From: Microbacteriaceae bacterium
GTDB lineage: Bacteria > Actinomycetota > Actinomycetes > Actinomycetales > Microbacteriaceae
Assembly (NCBI GenBank): GCA_029979375.1
Contig: JAPOHQ010000009.1
Coordinates: 1-24,129 of the forward strand
Reading direction: 5' to 3'
DNA: 24,129 nucleotides
The translations under genes and the position numbers were made by a program. This document shows positions 14,785-22,787 of the stretch, piece by piece; within the stretch, counting starts at the first letter, position 1; each line of letters opens with the position of its first letter. The notes under the pieces were generated by a model. The model did no database searches, had not been told where the DNA came from, and saw nothing but the letters and a program-made list of their open reading frames with translations.

Positions 14785-15633
14785 CTAGGGCAGGAACTTG
14801 GCTCCAGTGAGCTCTTCGCTTATCTCCCATAGCCGCTTCATGAGATCCAGGTCACGAGACCTTTTGCTACCTGTCAGTTCCTTTGGATTGCCCCACGCTT
14901 CAAACCTAGGCCCAATGAACTCGCCGCCAGCTAGTCCCGGCTTGTTTGCCGCTAGCAGCTGAGAGCGCGCACCGGTTTTCGCATCCTGCGCAAGGAAGTC
15001 GAAGCGATTCGGGTAGTTGGTTTGCAGCCCGGTTAGAGCCCAGCCGGGGTGGGCAGCAATGGAAAGGACCTTGGAACCTGCTTGCTTGGCTCTCAAATCT
15101 AGTTCCCGCGCGAAGAGCAGGCAGGCCAACTTGGTGTCCGCGTAGCGTTGCCAGCGGTCGTAGCTCCCCTTCTTTGCACCGCGAATCTCCTCGACCGATT
15201 CGGCCTTGAGCTTGCCGCGGCGGTGGACCACGGAGCTCAGCGAAATCACCCGAGGTTTGGTAGCTTCCTCGAGCCGCTCCCAGAGCAGAGAGGTGAGCAG
15301 GAAGTGGCCAATGTGGTTGGTCGCCATCTGGGATTCGATGCCCTCGATGGAGAGCGCGAAGTCGGGACCCATCAGCCCCGCGTTGTTCATCAGAAGATCG
15401 ACCGGGCCAGATATCTCCTTGGCAAAGGTCCGAACCTCGTCGAGGTTTGAGACATCCAGCACCCGTTCCGTAATTCGAGCATCCGGGTAGCGGTTCCTGA
15501 GCTGTTGCGATGCTTCAACGAGACGCTCCGCCCCTCTGGCAACCAGGGTGATGTCTGCGCCTTGGCTAGCAAGTTCCTCGGCGCTCGCAAGCCCAAGCCC
15601 GGAGCTGCCGCCGGTAATGATCACTCTGCGCAA
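14785..15633 (-). CDS. Short-chain dehydrogenase/reductase, retinol-dehydrogenase-like group
   Basis: The 282 residues carry the classical SDR set: cofactor loop TGGSSGLG (7-14), NNAG (83-86), an active-site serine in SLSSVVHRRG (Ser133/134) and YADTK with Tyr164 and Lys168. The AHPGWALTGLQTN segment and overall order resemble the SDR group often annotated as retinol/protochlorophyllide-like oxidoreductases. The start is TTG at 15633: AGGAG, which includes the previous gene's TAG stop, is correctly spaced 6 nt before it. A GTG three codons in is possible but badly spaced. It is coupled to the tocopherol-cyclase-like gene (9-nt gap), suggesting action on a related lipophilic substrate. Confidence 0.82.
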   Translation of the reverse strand: MRRVIITGGSSGLGLASAEELASQGADITLVARGAERLVEASQQLRNRYPDARITERVLDVSNLDEVRTFAKEISGPVDLLMNNAGLMGPDFALSIEGIESQMATNHIGHFLLTSLLWERLEEATKPRVISLSSVVHRRGKLKAESVEEIRGAKKGSYDRWQRYADTKLACLLFARELDLRAKQAGSKVLSIAAHPGWALTGLQTNYPNRFDFLAQDAKTGARSQLLAANKPGLAGGEFIGPRFEAWGNPKELTGSKRSRDLDLMKRLWEISEELTGAKFLP

Positions 15634-15642
15634 ATGGGGCTC

Positions 15643-16629
15643 CTAGATTCTCAGCAGTCTTTCGGTGTCACCGAAGACTTCCATTGCCCCGCAGGTTGCC
15701 ACTGAATCCAGCAGCACCTTAGAACCCTTGGTGTGACGAATCTCTATCCTGCCATCCATGGTCTCCTCAACCCGCTGATGCATCGCTTCCCTTAGGGGTG
15801 CGTGCAGCAGACCTCCCCGCTTCCGCTCGGCTCTGAGCTCGAGGACCCCATCAGGTCCAGCCACTCGCCAGGTGACGTGGCTGTCATCTAGCGAGAGTAG
15901 CTCCTCCTGCGATCCGTTATAGGTAGTCCAGCGGTGCAAGGTGCCCAAGTGGTGCAGGCCCATGATGAAGCCGCGAAACGGACGCCTCAGCCACGGGATA
16001 ATGGCAGCCGACGCAACGAGAGAGGCCTCCGGGTCGCTCTCCACGTGGTTACTGTGCAGCCAGATGTAGCCACTGGGAAAGTTCTTACCCCAGTCCTTTT
16101 CGATGTAGCCCTTGCCACCATCGAAACTCACCGTGCTGCCCTCCACCTCTAGTTGTCCTTTGAGATCGTGGCCAAAAGAGACGATGCCGTGAAAACACTC
16201 CATAAATGGGACCAGCCCATACCAACCCATGATTCCCGGCGAGCTGAGAGTCACCGGCCAAGGTTTCAAAGCTGTGGTGATTTCGAGGTGGCCTCTCAGT
16301 TGTGGGAGGTCAAGCTCTGCACCGCGCTCGTGAAAGTGGTTGCCGCCGACCCTCACGTCGAACCTGTTGGGGCTTGCGCTGAATTCGCTCACCTCGAAGC
16401 GGTGATACCAGCTCCTACCGCTCGAACCATCAAGCACCTGGACGAAAGCCTCGTCCCTGCTCTCGCCACCTAATCCCCGAAAGATTCCTGGAATCACCGC
16501 CCAGCGCTGTGATTGGTCAGCGGAGACGACCTTGAAATACCAACCCTCGAAGAAGTTCTTGGTTATGCCTTGGCCGTGAAATCCCTCGGGATGCCTGATC
16601 CCGGTTAGGTAGCTGCCCAGTGAGCGCAT
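15643..16629 (-). CDS. Tocopherol-cyclase-like protein
   Basis: From the ATG at 16629 this is 328 residues. The segments FFEGWYFKVV near the N-terminus, IPGIFRG, GWYGLVPFMECFHG and KGYIEKDWGKNFPSGYIW in the middle are characteristic of the tocopherol cyclase family. In plants and cyanobacteria this family closes the chromanol ring of vitamin E. Bacteria outside cyanobacteria carry homologues of unproven function. The frame can be extended to TTG 16692, but ATG 16629 is supported by TACCCT at 16642-16637, 7 nt upstream, as a leaderless -10 box. The extension would also overlap the divergent gene. No homogentisate or prenyltransferase gene is nearby, so tocopherol synthesis itself is not implied. 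Confidence 0.82.
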   Translation of the reverse strand: MRSLGSYLTGIRHPEGFHGQGITKNFFEGWYFKVVSADQSQRWAVIPGIFRGLGGESRDEAFVQVLDGSSGRSWYHRFEVSEFSASPNRFDVRVGGNHFHERGAELDLPQLRGHLEITTALKPWPVTLSSPGIMGWYGLVPFMECFHGIVSFGHDLKGQLEVEGSTVSFDGGKGYIEKDWGKNFPSGYIWLHSNHVESDPEASLVASAAIIPWLRRPFRGFIMGLHHLGTLHRWTTYNGSQEELLSLDDSHVTWRVAGPDGVLELRAERKRGGLLHAPLREAMHQRVEETMDGRIEIRHTKGSKVLLDSVATCGAMEVFGDTERLLRI

Positions 16630-16636
16630 GGGTTCG

Positions 16637-16642
16637 AGGGTA
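16637..16642 (-). promoter_or_regulatory. Leaderless-type -10 box of the tocopherol-cyclase-like gene
   Basis: TACCCT on the minus strand is followed by 7 nt and the ATG at 16629. It has the TANNNT form and spacing expected for transcription starting at the start codon, and it is identical to the psuG box. No Shine-Dalgarno is present. Confidence 0.4.
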
Positions 16643-16686
16643 ATGCCCAAGAGTAGACTTTTGCCAGTTTCCAAAAGAGGTGATAG

Positions 16687-17895
16687 TTGCAACCAGGCAC
16701 CCGCCTCACCATACGCCTCGGTCTCACCCAGATTCTCGGCTGGGGTTCGAGCTTTTACCTCCCCGCAATCCTGGCGGTTCCGATCAGCCAGGCTCTCGGT
16801 ATTTCTACAGAGCTTTTCTTTTGGGCGTTTACCGTCTCCTTGCTTGTCTCTGGTCTGCTCGGGCCTCGGATTGGGAAGGCGATTGACCGGCTAGGTGGTC
16901 GAAAGGTTCTTCCCTACGGCTCGGTTGCCTTTGCCTTCGGCTTGACCCTCCTGGCGACCGCAACGGAACCGGTTCAGCTCTTCTTGGCTTGGATATTCAT
17001 GGGCGTCGGTGGCTCGATGGGTAACTATGACGCCGCATTCGCAACGGCGGTTAACTTCTTCGGGGATAAGTCCAATCGGGTGATCGCCGGCATAACCGTT
17101 TTCGCCGGCTTCTCCTCGTCGATTTCCTGGCCGCTCACCACCCTGTTGCTGCAGAGCTTTGGTTGGCAGCAGGCAGTCTGGTTCTGGGTTGCTGCACATC
17201 TAGCAATTGGCTTGCCGCTCCACCTGACCATCCCCAGGGTTGAGCGCCGCGAGATACCGGATATGACCGGTCCGATTAGAAAGATGGTTCGCAACCGCTT
17301 TCGATTTGATCCGCTGCTGGTCGTTTTTGCAATCATGTTTGCGCTCGAGGGCTTCATTGTTTCCTCGGTGAACACCACCCTTCCCTTCATGCTCGGCGAG
17401 CTTGGGGCGAGCATCGAGCTGGCACTCGTAGCGTCGGTGGTGCTGGGACCCAGCCAGGTTCTCGCGAGGGTCTTACTGCTAGCTCTGGGCAATTGGGCAA
17501 CGCCAATCCGGGTTGCCGCAATCTCGATCCTTGCCCATCCTTTGGGGGTAATTGCCATCTGGCTCTTTGGAACCAATGGCCTCATGGCCTTTGTAATCCT
17601 GCATGGCATCGGTGTTGGTCTGAACCCATTCATTCGCGGGTCTCTGCCGCTGCTGTTCTTTGGATCCGATCGTTTTGGCCAGCGCCAGGGTTACATCATG
17701 ATGCTCAGCAAGATTGTCTCCGCGCTTTCGCCAACCCTGCTGACGCTGCTGCTGCTATTCAATCCGCAGCTGGCGATTGTCGTCACCTTCGGGATGGGTG
17801 CTGTTGCGAGCCTTCTGCTGGTGTGGATCTACCTGCTCTTCAAGGCTAGAAACCCAAAGCATCCCGAGACGGGGGAGATCAGGGAGATCAGCTAG
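16687..17895 (+). CDS. MFS transporter
   Basis: This 402-residue protein has about twelve hydrophobic helices in two halves with a basic central loop (RKMVRNRFRFDP). The GPRIGKAIDRLGGRKVLPYG segment between helices 2 and 3 is the major-facilitator signature loop. The start is TTG at 16687, supported by AGAGGTGAT 3 nt upstream, a near-perfect anti-SD match with its GAGG core 6 nt from the TTG. TAGACT (16654-16659) may be its promoter box. It is divergent from the tocopherol-cyclase-like gene, 57 nt from that start, so shared control is possible. The substrate is unknown. The stop shares CTAG with the opposing hydrolase gene. Confidence 0.85.
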   Translation: MQPGTRLTIRLGLTQILGWGSSFYLPAILAVPISQALGISTELFFWAFTVSLLVSGLLGPRIGKAIDRLGGRKVLPYGSVAFAFGLTLLATATEPVQLFLAWIFMGVGGSMGNYDAAFATAVNFFGDKSNRVIAGITVFAGFSSSISWPLTTLLLQSFGWQQAVWFWVAAHLAIGLPLHLTIPRVERREIPDMTGPIRKMVRNRFRFDPLLVVFAIMFALEGFIVSSVNTTLPFMLGELGASIELALVASVVLGPSQVLARVLLLALGNWATPIRVAAISILAHPLGVIAIWLFGTNGLMAFVILHGIGVGLNPFIRGSLPLLFFGSDRFGQRQGYIMMLSKIVSALSPTLLTLLLLFNPQLAIVVTFGMGAVASLLLVWIYLLFKARNPKHPETGEIREIS

Positions 17896-18515
17896 CGACG
17901 CAGCAGGTCCTGGTCGTTAGCGGTGTCCACCCAATCGACTAGGCCTGGCCAGGGCCCCCAGCCATCGTCGAGGCTGAAGTGGCCGGCACCAGGAAAAACA
18001 ATTGGATCAATGCCGAGCGCAGGCTGATAGATCCCAACCCCTCGTGGCAGCCAACGATCGTTGTCGCCTGCGATTGCGGTTAGGGACTTGGCCCACCTGT
18101 GTGCCTGGGGAGCGAGGTTTGGATTGCTCAAATCCAGCGGGTCGCCTTCGATCCCTGAGGTCTCAGAGGTCATCTCTGGGTCTGGGGGTGCAACGAGTAA
18201 GACCCTGTCGAAGGGCTTGGAGAAGATGTCGAAGAGGGCTCCGTAAAGCCAGTTAGTGGTGCCAAGGGAATGAGCAATGCAAATCTTTTCCTCTGCTGCA
18301 ACCTCGTCCATCATGTCGCTCTCTTGACGAAGCAGGTCTTGCCACTCGGCGGGCTTTGGGGTGTCAGGCGATGGGAATTGGGGATACCAGACCCGGTGTG
18401 CCTCAGCCCGAAGCGCTGCGGCAGTTAGCCGCATCCAGTGTCCCTCTGGGCGTCTATTGGTCCAGCCATGGAGCATCAGGATGTTCTTCACGGCCTCAGG
18501 ATACCCATGGGGCAA
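17892..18515 (-). CDS. Small alpha/beta serine hydrolase, RBBP9/YdeN-like
   Basis: The 207 residues form a minimal alpha/beta-hydrolase. LMLHGWTN (13-20) is the oxyanion-side loop, IAHSLGT carries the nucleophile Ser83, GDNDRW (150-155) holds the acid, and FPGAGHFS places the catalytic His179. Length and motif order fit the RBBP9/YdeN group of esterase-like hydrolases. The start at ATG 18515 is not supported by a clear ribosome site. GTG at the Val of AVKNILM, eight codons in, is an alternative. The stop lies in CTAG shared with the MFS gene. The substrate is unknown. Confidence 0.78.
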   Translation of the reverse strand: MPHGYPEAVKNILMLHGWTNRRPEGHWMRLTAAALRAEAHRVWYPQFPSPDTPKPAEWQDLLRQESDMMDEVAAEEKICIAHSLGTTNWLYGALFDIFSKPFDRVLLVAPPDPEMTSETSGIEGDPLDLSNPNLAPQAHRWAKSLTAIAGDNDRWLPRGVGIYQPALGIDPIVFPGAGHFSLDDGWGPWPGLVDWVDTANDQDLLRR

Positions 18516-18545
18516 AGGGACTTTTCCACAGCCCGTGGTTCCCCG

Positions 18546-18575
18546 TTGCTTAGCTAAACATAGCTAAGTTATGCT
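18546..18575 (+). promoter_or_regulatory. Toxin-antitoxin promoter with an embedded palindromic operator
   Basis: TTGCTT (18546-18551), an 18-bp spacer and TATGCT (18570-18575) form the promoter. CTTAGCTA-AACA-TAGCTAAG (18549-18568), a perfect 8-bp inverted repeat, fills the spacer. The -10 box is 6 nt before the antitoxin ATG at 18582 and there is no Shine-Dalgarno, so the message is probably leaderless. A Phd-type antitoxin bound here would block polymerase directly. Confidence 0.65.
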
Positions 18576-18581
18576 TCCACC

Positions 18582-18845
18582 ATGACATACGTGTTCAACA
18601 TGCACGAGGCCAAGACAAAGCTCTCTCAGTTAGTGGAGCTCGTTGAGTCTGGGCAAGAAGTGCTGATTGCCAGAAGCGGAAGGGTTGCCGCCCGATTAGT
18701 CCCCGCCGAGGCACCTGCTCGCCCACTCTTTGGGGAGTTTGAACCACTGGACGGCTGGATCAGCGATGACTTTGACCAGACACCTCAGGAGTGGAAAGCC
18801 GCGATGGACAAGGACCTGCTTATTTCGGGCCGGGAGGCTGGGTAG
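18582..18845 (+). CDS. Phd/YefM-family antitoxin
   Basis: This 87-residue protein opens MTYVFNMHEAKTKLSQLVE and continues GQEVLIARSGRVAARLVP. That is the Phd/YefM DNA-binding fold, in which an N-terminal helix and strand dimerise on operator DNA. The acidic, poorly structured C-terminal part (WISDDFDQTPQEW) is the expected toxin-neutralising region. Its TAG stop is immediately followed by the toxin ATG, the standard antitoxin-first order. Autoregulation through the palindrome directly upstream is likely. Confidence 0.87.
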   Translation: MTYVFNMHEAKTKLSQLVELVESGQEVLIARSGRVAARLVPAEAPARPLFGEFEPLDGWISDDFDQTPQEWKAAMDKDLLISGREAG

Positions 18846-19223
18846 ATGGGAAAGCTCCTGCTCGACTCGAGCGCGCTGTTCCTGTATCTGACGCAGTCAA
18901 AGCGGATAGGCAAGAAGACCATTCGGCTTTTGAACAACTCCCAGCTCTACTATTCGCCGATCAGCCTGATCGAGTTCAAGATCAAGGAGTTGAAGGGGAA
19001 GCTAAGAATCGGTCCACTGAGCACCGATCGGCTGCGATCCATTGGACTTGTTTCCTACCCTCTGTCCGACGCTGCGGCTGAGCGGTTCACACCTGTCGCG
19101 AACGACGACCCTTTCGACAACATTTTGCTAGCGCAGACCCTCGATCTCGGAGGCCGCTTTCTAACCTCAGACCTCGAGATCTTGAGGCTCAATCTTGATT
19201 ACGTTGTTGATCTGACGGATTAG
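18846..19223 (+). CDS. PIN-domain toxin, VapC-like ribonuclease
   Basis: This 125-residue PIN domain has the acidic residues of the metal-dependent RNase site: Asp7 in LLLDSSAL, Glu43 in SLIEFK, Asp91 in NDDPFDNILLAQ and Asp109 in LTSDLEIL. PIN toxins cut specific RNAs, often tRNA or rRNA, when the antitoxin is lost. All four positions are intact, so the toxin looks active. The start abuts the antitoxin stop. The stop shares TTAG with the opposing dehydrogenase gene. Pairing of a PIN toxin with a Phd/YefM antitoxin is common in actinobacteria. Confidence 0.87.
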   Translation: MGKLLLDSSALFLYLTQSKRIGKKTIRLLNNSQLYYSPISLIEFKIKELKGKLRIGPLSTDRLRSIGLVSYPLSDAAAERFTPVANDDPFDNILLAQTLDLGGRFLTSDLEILRLNLDYVVDLTD

Positions 19224-20695
19224 GCGGTCGGGTCCGCAATCCCAACGTAGACAGTCTCGAGATACTCCTCGATGCCCTCGAGCGATCCTTCCCTGCCGAG
19301 TCCAGACTGCTTCACACCACCAAAAGGTCCTGCGGGGTTGGAAACGAGGCCGGTGTTCAAACCAAACATGCCCGTCTCAAGCCGCTCGGCCAACCTAAGC
19401 CCTCTGTTCAGATCCTTCGTGAAGGCGTAGGCGACGAGCCCGTATTCGGTGTTGTTGGCCATTGCGACTGCTTCGTCCTCGGTCTTGAACGTGCAGATCG
19501 GGGCAACCGGGCCGAATATCTCATTGCTTAGGATCTCGCAGCTCTCGGGAACCGAAGCCAAGACGGTTGGTGGGTAGAAGTAGCCCGGACCATCGGGAAC
19601 CTCGCCTCCCAGCAAGACCTTCGCACCCTTTGCCTTGGCATCTTCCACGAGGGCATGCACGGCCTGCCGAGACTTCTGATCGATTAGCGGTCCGATGTTG
19701 GCTCCATCAGCAACACCTCTTGAGACTTTCAGGGCCCCGAATCGTTCTGCAAGCTTGGTTGAGAATTCTTCCGCCACACTCTCGTGGACAATGAAGCGGT
19801 TGGCGGCTGTGCAGGCCTCACCCATGTTTCTGAGCTTTGCGAGCATCGCACCATCCACCGCCTTGTCGACATCGGCATCCTCGAAGACCAGGAACGGGGC
19901 GTTTCCACCAAGCTCCATTGAGGTCCTGAGAACCTGTTCGCTGGCGTCCCTTAGAAGCATCTTGCCAACGGGGGTGGAGCCCGTGAAGGAAAGTTTGCGC
20001 AGCCTCGAGTCTTTAATGATTGGTGAGGTAACTTCTCCGGCGCTGGTGGTTGGAATCACGTTCACGACTCCAGCTGGAACCCCCACGTCTTCCAGCACCT
20101 TTGCAAAAAGCAGGGAGGTTAGCGGTGTCAGAGCAGCTGGTTTCAAAATCGATGTGCAGCCAGCGGCAATTGCCGGCCCAATCTTTCGAGTGGCCATGGC
20201 CAGCGGAAAGTTCCAGGGTGTGATCAGCAGCGCTGGGCCAACCGGGCGCTTGAGAACCATGAGCCTGTTTTTGCCATCTGGTGCTGTTTGGTAGCGACCA
20301 TTGATGCGGACAGCCTCCTCAGAGAACCAACGCAGGAACTCTGCTCCGTATGCGAGCTCACCCTTTGCCTCTGCAAATGGCTTTCCCATCTCAAGCGACA
20401 TCAGGATTGCGAACTCATCGGAGAGTTCCAGGAGCTTTTCAAATGCTCGCCTCAGCATCTCTGCGCGCTCGCGGGGAGCGGTCTTTGACCAAGAGTCTTG
20501 AGCCTCGGCCGCTGCCGCTAGGGCCTTCTGGCCATCGGCATAGCTGGCATCGGCAACCTCGAGAAGAGTCTCCGAGGTAGCGGGGTCTTGAACGGCGAAC
20601 TTCTTGCCACCCTCTGCGTCCTGCCATTTACCAGCGATGTAAAGCTGCGTGGGGACTAGGTCCAGGACTCTTTTTTCATCGGCAGAGCTAATCAC
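19220..20695 (-). CDS. Succinate-semialdehyde-type aldehyde dehydrogenase
   Basis: This 491-residue aldehyde dehydrogenase has complete chemistry: TPWNFP with Asn162, MELGGN with Glu261, and NMGEACTAANR with catalytic Cys295. It ends with the PFGGVKQSGLGREGS motif. ELGGN and GEACTAANR are features of the GabD succinate-semialdehyde dehydrogenase group, which feeds GABA-derived carbon into succinate. The start is GTG 20695 with AAGGAG 8 nt upstream. The gene lies only 22 nt after copA on the same strand, so it may ride on the metal operon although no functional link is evident. No GABA transaminase is in the window, so specificity is inferred from motifs alone. Confidence 0.85.
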   Translation of the reverse strand: MISSADEKRVLDLVPTQLYIAGKWQDAEGGKKFAVQDPATSETLLEVADASYADGQKALAAAAEAQDSWSKTAPRERAEMLRRAFEKLLELSDEFAILMSLEMGKPFAEAKGELAYGAEFLRWFSEEAVRINGRYQTAPDGKNRLMVLKRPVGPALLITPWNFPLAMATRKIGPAIAAGCTSILKPAALTPLTSLLFAKVLEDVGVPAGVVNVIPTTSAGEVTSPIIKDSRLRKLSFTGSTPVGKMLLRDASEQVLRTSMELGGNAPFLVFEDADVDKAVDGAMLAKLRNMGEACTAANRFIVHESVAEEFSTKLAERFGALKVSRGVADGANIGPLIDQKSRQAVHALVEDAKAKGAKVLLGGEVPDGPGYFYPPTVLASVPESCEILSNEIFGPVAPICTFKTEDEAVAMANNTEYGLVAYAFTKDLNRGLRLAERLETGMFGLNTGLVSNPAGPFGGVKQSGLGREGSLEGIEEYLETVYVGIADPTA

Positions 20696-20717
20696 TTGCC
20701 ACTCCTTTGTGTTCGCT

Positions 20718-22787
20718 CTAATAATGCCACTTCATTCGGAGTGAGTTTGCCACCACCGAGACCGAGCTAAAGGCCATGGCAATTCCTGCGAACATCGGAT
20801 TGAGCATGCCCAGAGCAGCGACCGGAATCAATAGGGTGTTGTAGCCAAAGGCCCAACCAAGGTTCTGACAGATGTTTCGATAGGTTCTTTGACCCAGTTC
20901 GATCGCAAGCGGAACCTTGCGTGGGTCATCGTCGAGAATCGTGATTGCACTTGCCGCCTGAGCCGCCTGAGCTCCGGAACCCATTGCGATACCGATGTCT
21001 GCTGTGGCAAGGGCGGCAACGTCGTTGATGCCATCACCAACCATGGCAACCGGGACACTCTGGCTGGCAAGGTAATCGAGCTTGCCCTCAGGGCTCCTAC
21101 CGCCGACCGCTTCGTCGAGACCGAGCTGAGTGGCAACCTCATCGACCCTGCGCTGGTTGTCGCCCGAAAGAATGGCCCCGCTGAGTCGGTGCTGGTGAAT
21201 AAGTTCGATAGCTTCTCTAGCACCTTGGCGAAGCCCGTCGCTCAGTTCGATCAGCCCATGGGCCCAATCCTCCCAGGCAACCACCACCAAAGTATTTGGT
21301 CCAGCCTTCCCGATTGCCTCGTCTAGCTCGGCCTGGTTGTGGTAGTTGCCGGGTTTTTCAACGCTCACTCGCAGGCCATCGACCAGGCCACTGACTCCAC
21401 TGCCTGCCAGTTCTGCAATCTCGGTTGCCGGCGTGACATCGCGTCTGAGGGCAAGCGCGATCGGATGCTTGCTCCCGGCCTCGACCGCAGCAGCCCTGTC
21501 CAGGGCAGTTTCGGTGCTGACTCCTCCCAGACCCACTGCACTGACAATTTGGAGTCTGCCGTCTGTGAGGGTGCCGGTTTTGTCAAACACAACCTTCTTG
21601 ATCTTTGCCAGAACTCTCAGTGAGTCGGGGTTTCTGATCACTACCGAGCGCTTTGTTCCGATGCTGGTTGCCACCACCAGGCTCATGGGAACCGCGATGC
21701 CCAGGGCACAGGGGCAAGCAATCACCAGAACCGCTACCGCCGACTCGAAGGCCCTGGTCCAGTCACCGAGGGCGAGACCCCAAACGAGGTATGTGGCGAT
21801 GGATATCGCAATCACGCTCGGAACGAAGATACTGGAGATCTTGTCGGTGAGCGAGGCGAGCTGAGTCTTGTTGGCAGTTGCCTCTCGGACCAGGTCTGCA
21901 ATCCGAGAAAGCCGCGAGGTCGCGGCGCTCGATGAAAGCTCAATCTCTACTTCTCCGGAGAGAATCGTCGCCCCGGCACTCACCGATCCACCGGTGGTCA
22001 GCTCGACTGGAAGCGATTCGCCGGTGAGGGTGGAGTTGTCCACCGAGGCAAAGTCGCTAATGAGCCTGCCGTCGGCCGGAACTCGCTCACCAGCAACAAC
22101 GATTACTCGATCGCCTGCTCTGAGGGTGTGGGTCGGGACACTGCTGCGGACCCCATCCTGAATCTTCAAAGCATTGTCTGGGATTGCGCTCAAGAGTGCT
22201 CGCACCGAGTCCGTTGCGCTCCTTCTGGCCCGAACCTCGATGGTTCGGCCGAGCAGCACGACCGATGGGACAACCGCGCTCACCTCGAAGTAGTGGTGGT
22301 CCGAACCGCTAAGGACGAGGTAGCTGCTGTAGAGGTACGCCACCGTTGAGCCGAGCGAAACAAGCGTGTCCATGGTTGTGTCGCCGTGGCGAAGATTCTT
22401 GATTGCTGCCGAGTGAAACGGGTATGCAACATAAGTGATTACCGGCGTTGCCAGGGCCCAGACCAGCAGGTGCTTGCCGGCGAATTCGATACCCGGGACC
22501 ATCGAGAAAATTACTGCCAGACCGGAGAGAAGCAAACCGAGATAAAGCCTTGGCCTGAGGGTTCTGAGCTCCTCTTTGCCTTCCCCGACTCGGTAGCCCG
22601 CCTGTTCGACCGCGGCCCGAAGAGCCGGCAGTTCGATTGCTCCGGCCAGCTGCAGGTGGGCCTTTTCGCGGGCGAAGTCGACGTAGGCGGAAACGCCTTC
22701 GAGCTTGTTCAGGCTCTTTTCTACCCGGCGCGCACACGCCGTGCAGGTCATGCCCTCGATGTCTAGCTCGAGGAGGTTGTTAGCCAT
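20718..22787 (-). CDS. copA: Cu(I)-exporting P1B-type ATPase
   Basis: This 689-residue heavy-metal ATPase has one N-terminal metal-binding domain with GMTCTAC (Cys15, Cys18). The actuator loop TGES is at 255-258, the membrane metal site CPC at 358-360, the phosphorylated Asp402 in DKTGT, HP at 441-442 and GDGINDV at 585-591. The late helices carry Tyr649-Asn650 and MAFSS (671-675), which with CPC is the Cu(I) signature. It would pump copper out of the cytoplasm. Its ATG overlaps the copZ stop by 8 nt (ATGGCTAA) without its own ribosome site, so translation depends on copZ. Confidence 0.94.
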   Translation of the reverse strand: MANNLLELDIEGMTCTACARRVEKSLNKLEGVSAYVDFAREKAHLQLAGAIELPALRAAVEQAGYRVGEGKEELRTLRPRLYLGLLLSGLAVIFSMVPGIEFAGKHLLVWALATPVITYVAYPFHSAAIKNLRHGDTTMDTLVSLGSTVAYLYSSYLVLSGSDHHYFEVSAVVPSVVLLGRTIEVRARRSATDSVRALLSAIPDNALKIQDGVRSSVPTHTLRAGDRVIVVAGERVPADGRLISDFASVDNSTLTGESLPVELTTGGSVSAGATILSGEVEIELSSSAATSRLSRIADLVREATANKTQLASLTDKISSIFVPSVIAISIATYLVWGLALGDWTRAFESAVAVLVIACPCALGIAVPMSLVVATSIGTKRSVVIRNPDSLRVLAKIKKVVFDKTGTLTDGRLQIVSAVGLGGVSTETALDRAAAVEAGSKHPIALALRRDVTPATEIAELAGSGVSGLVDGLRVSVEKPGNYHNQAELDEAIGKAGPNTLVVVAWEDWAHGLIELSDGLRQGAREAIELIHQHRLSGAILSGDNQRRVDEVATQLGLDEAVGGRSPEGKLDYLASQSVPVAMVGDGINDVAALATADIGIAMGSGAQAAQAASAITILDDDPRKVPLAIELGQRTYRNICQNLGWAFGYNTLLIPVAALGMLNPMFAGIAMAFSSVSVVANSLRMKWHY

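Noticed and set aside
16630..16692. Extension of the tocopherol-cyclase-like gene to TTG 16692
   Set aside because: It would overlap the divergent transporter start and lacks a ribosome site. ATG 16629 has a fitting -10 box and precedes the conserved region.
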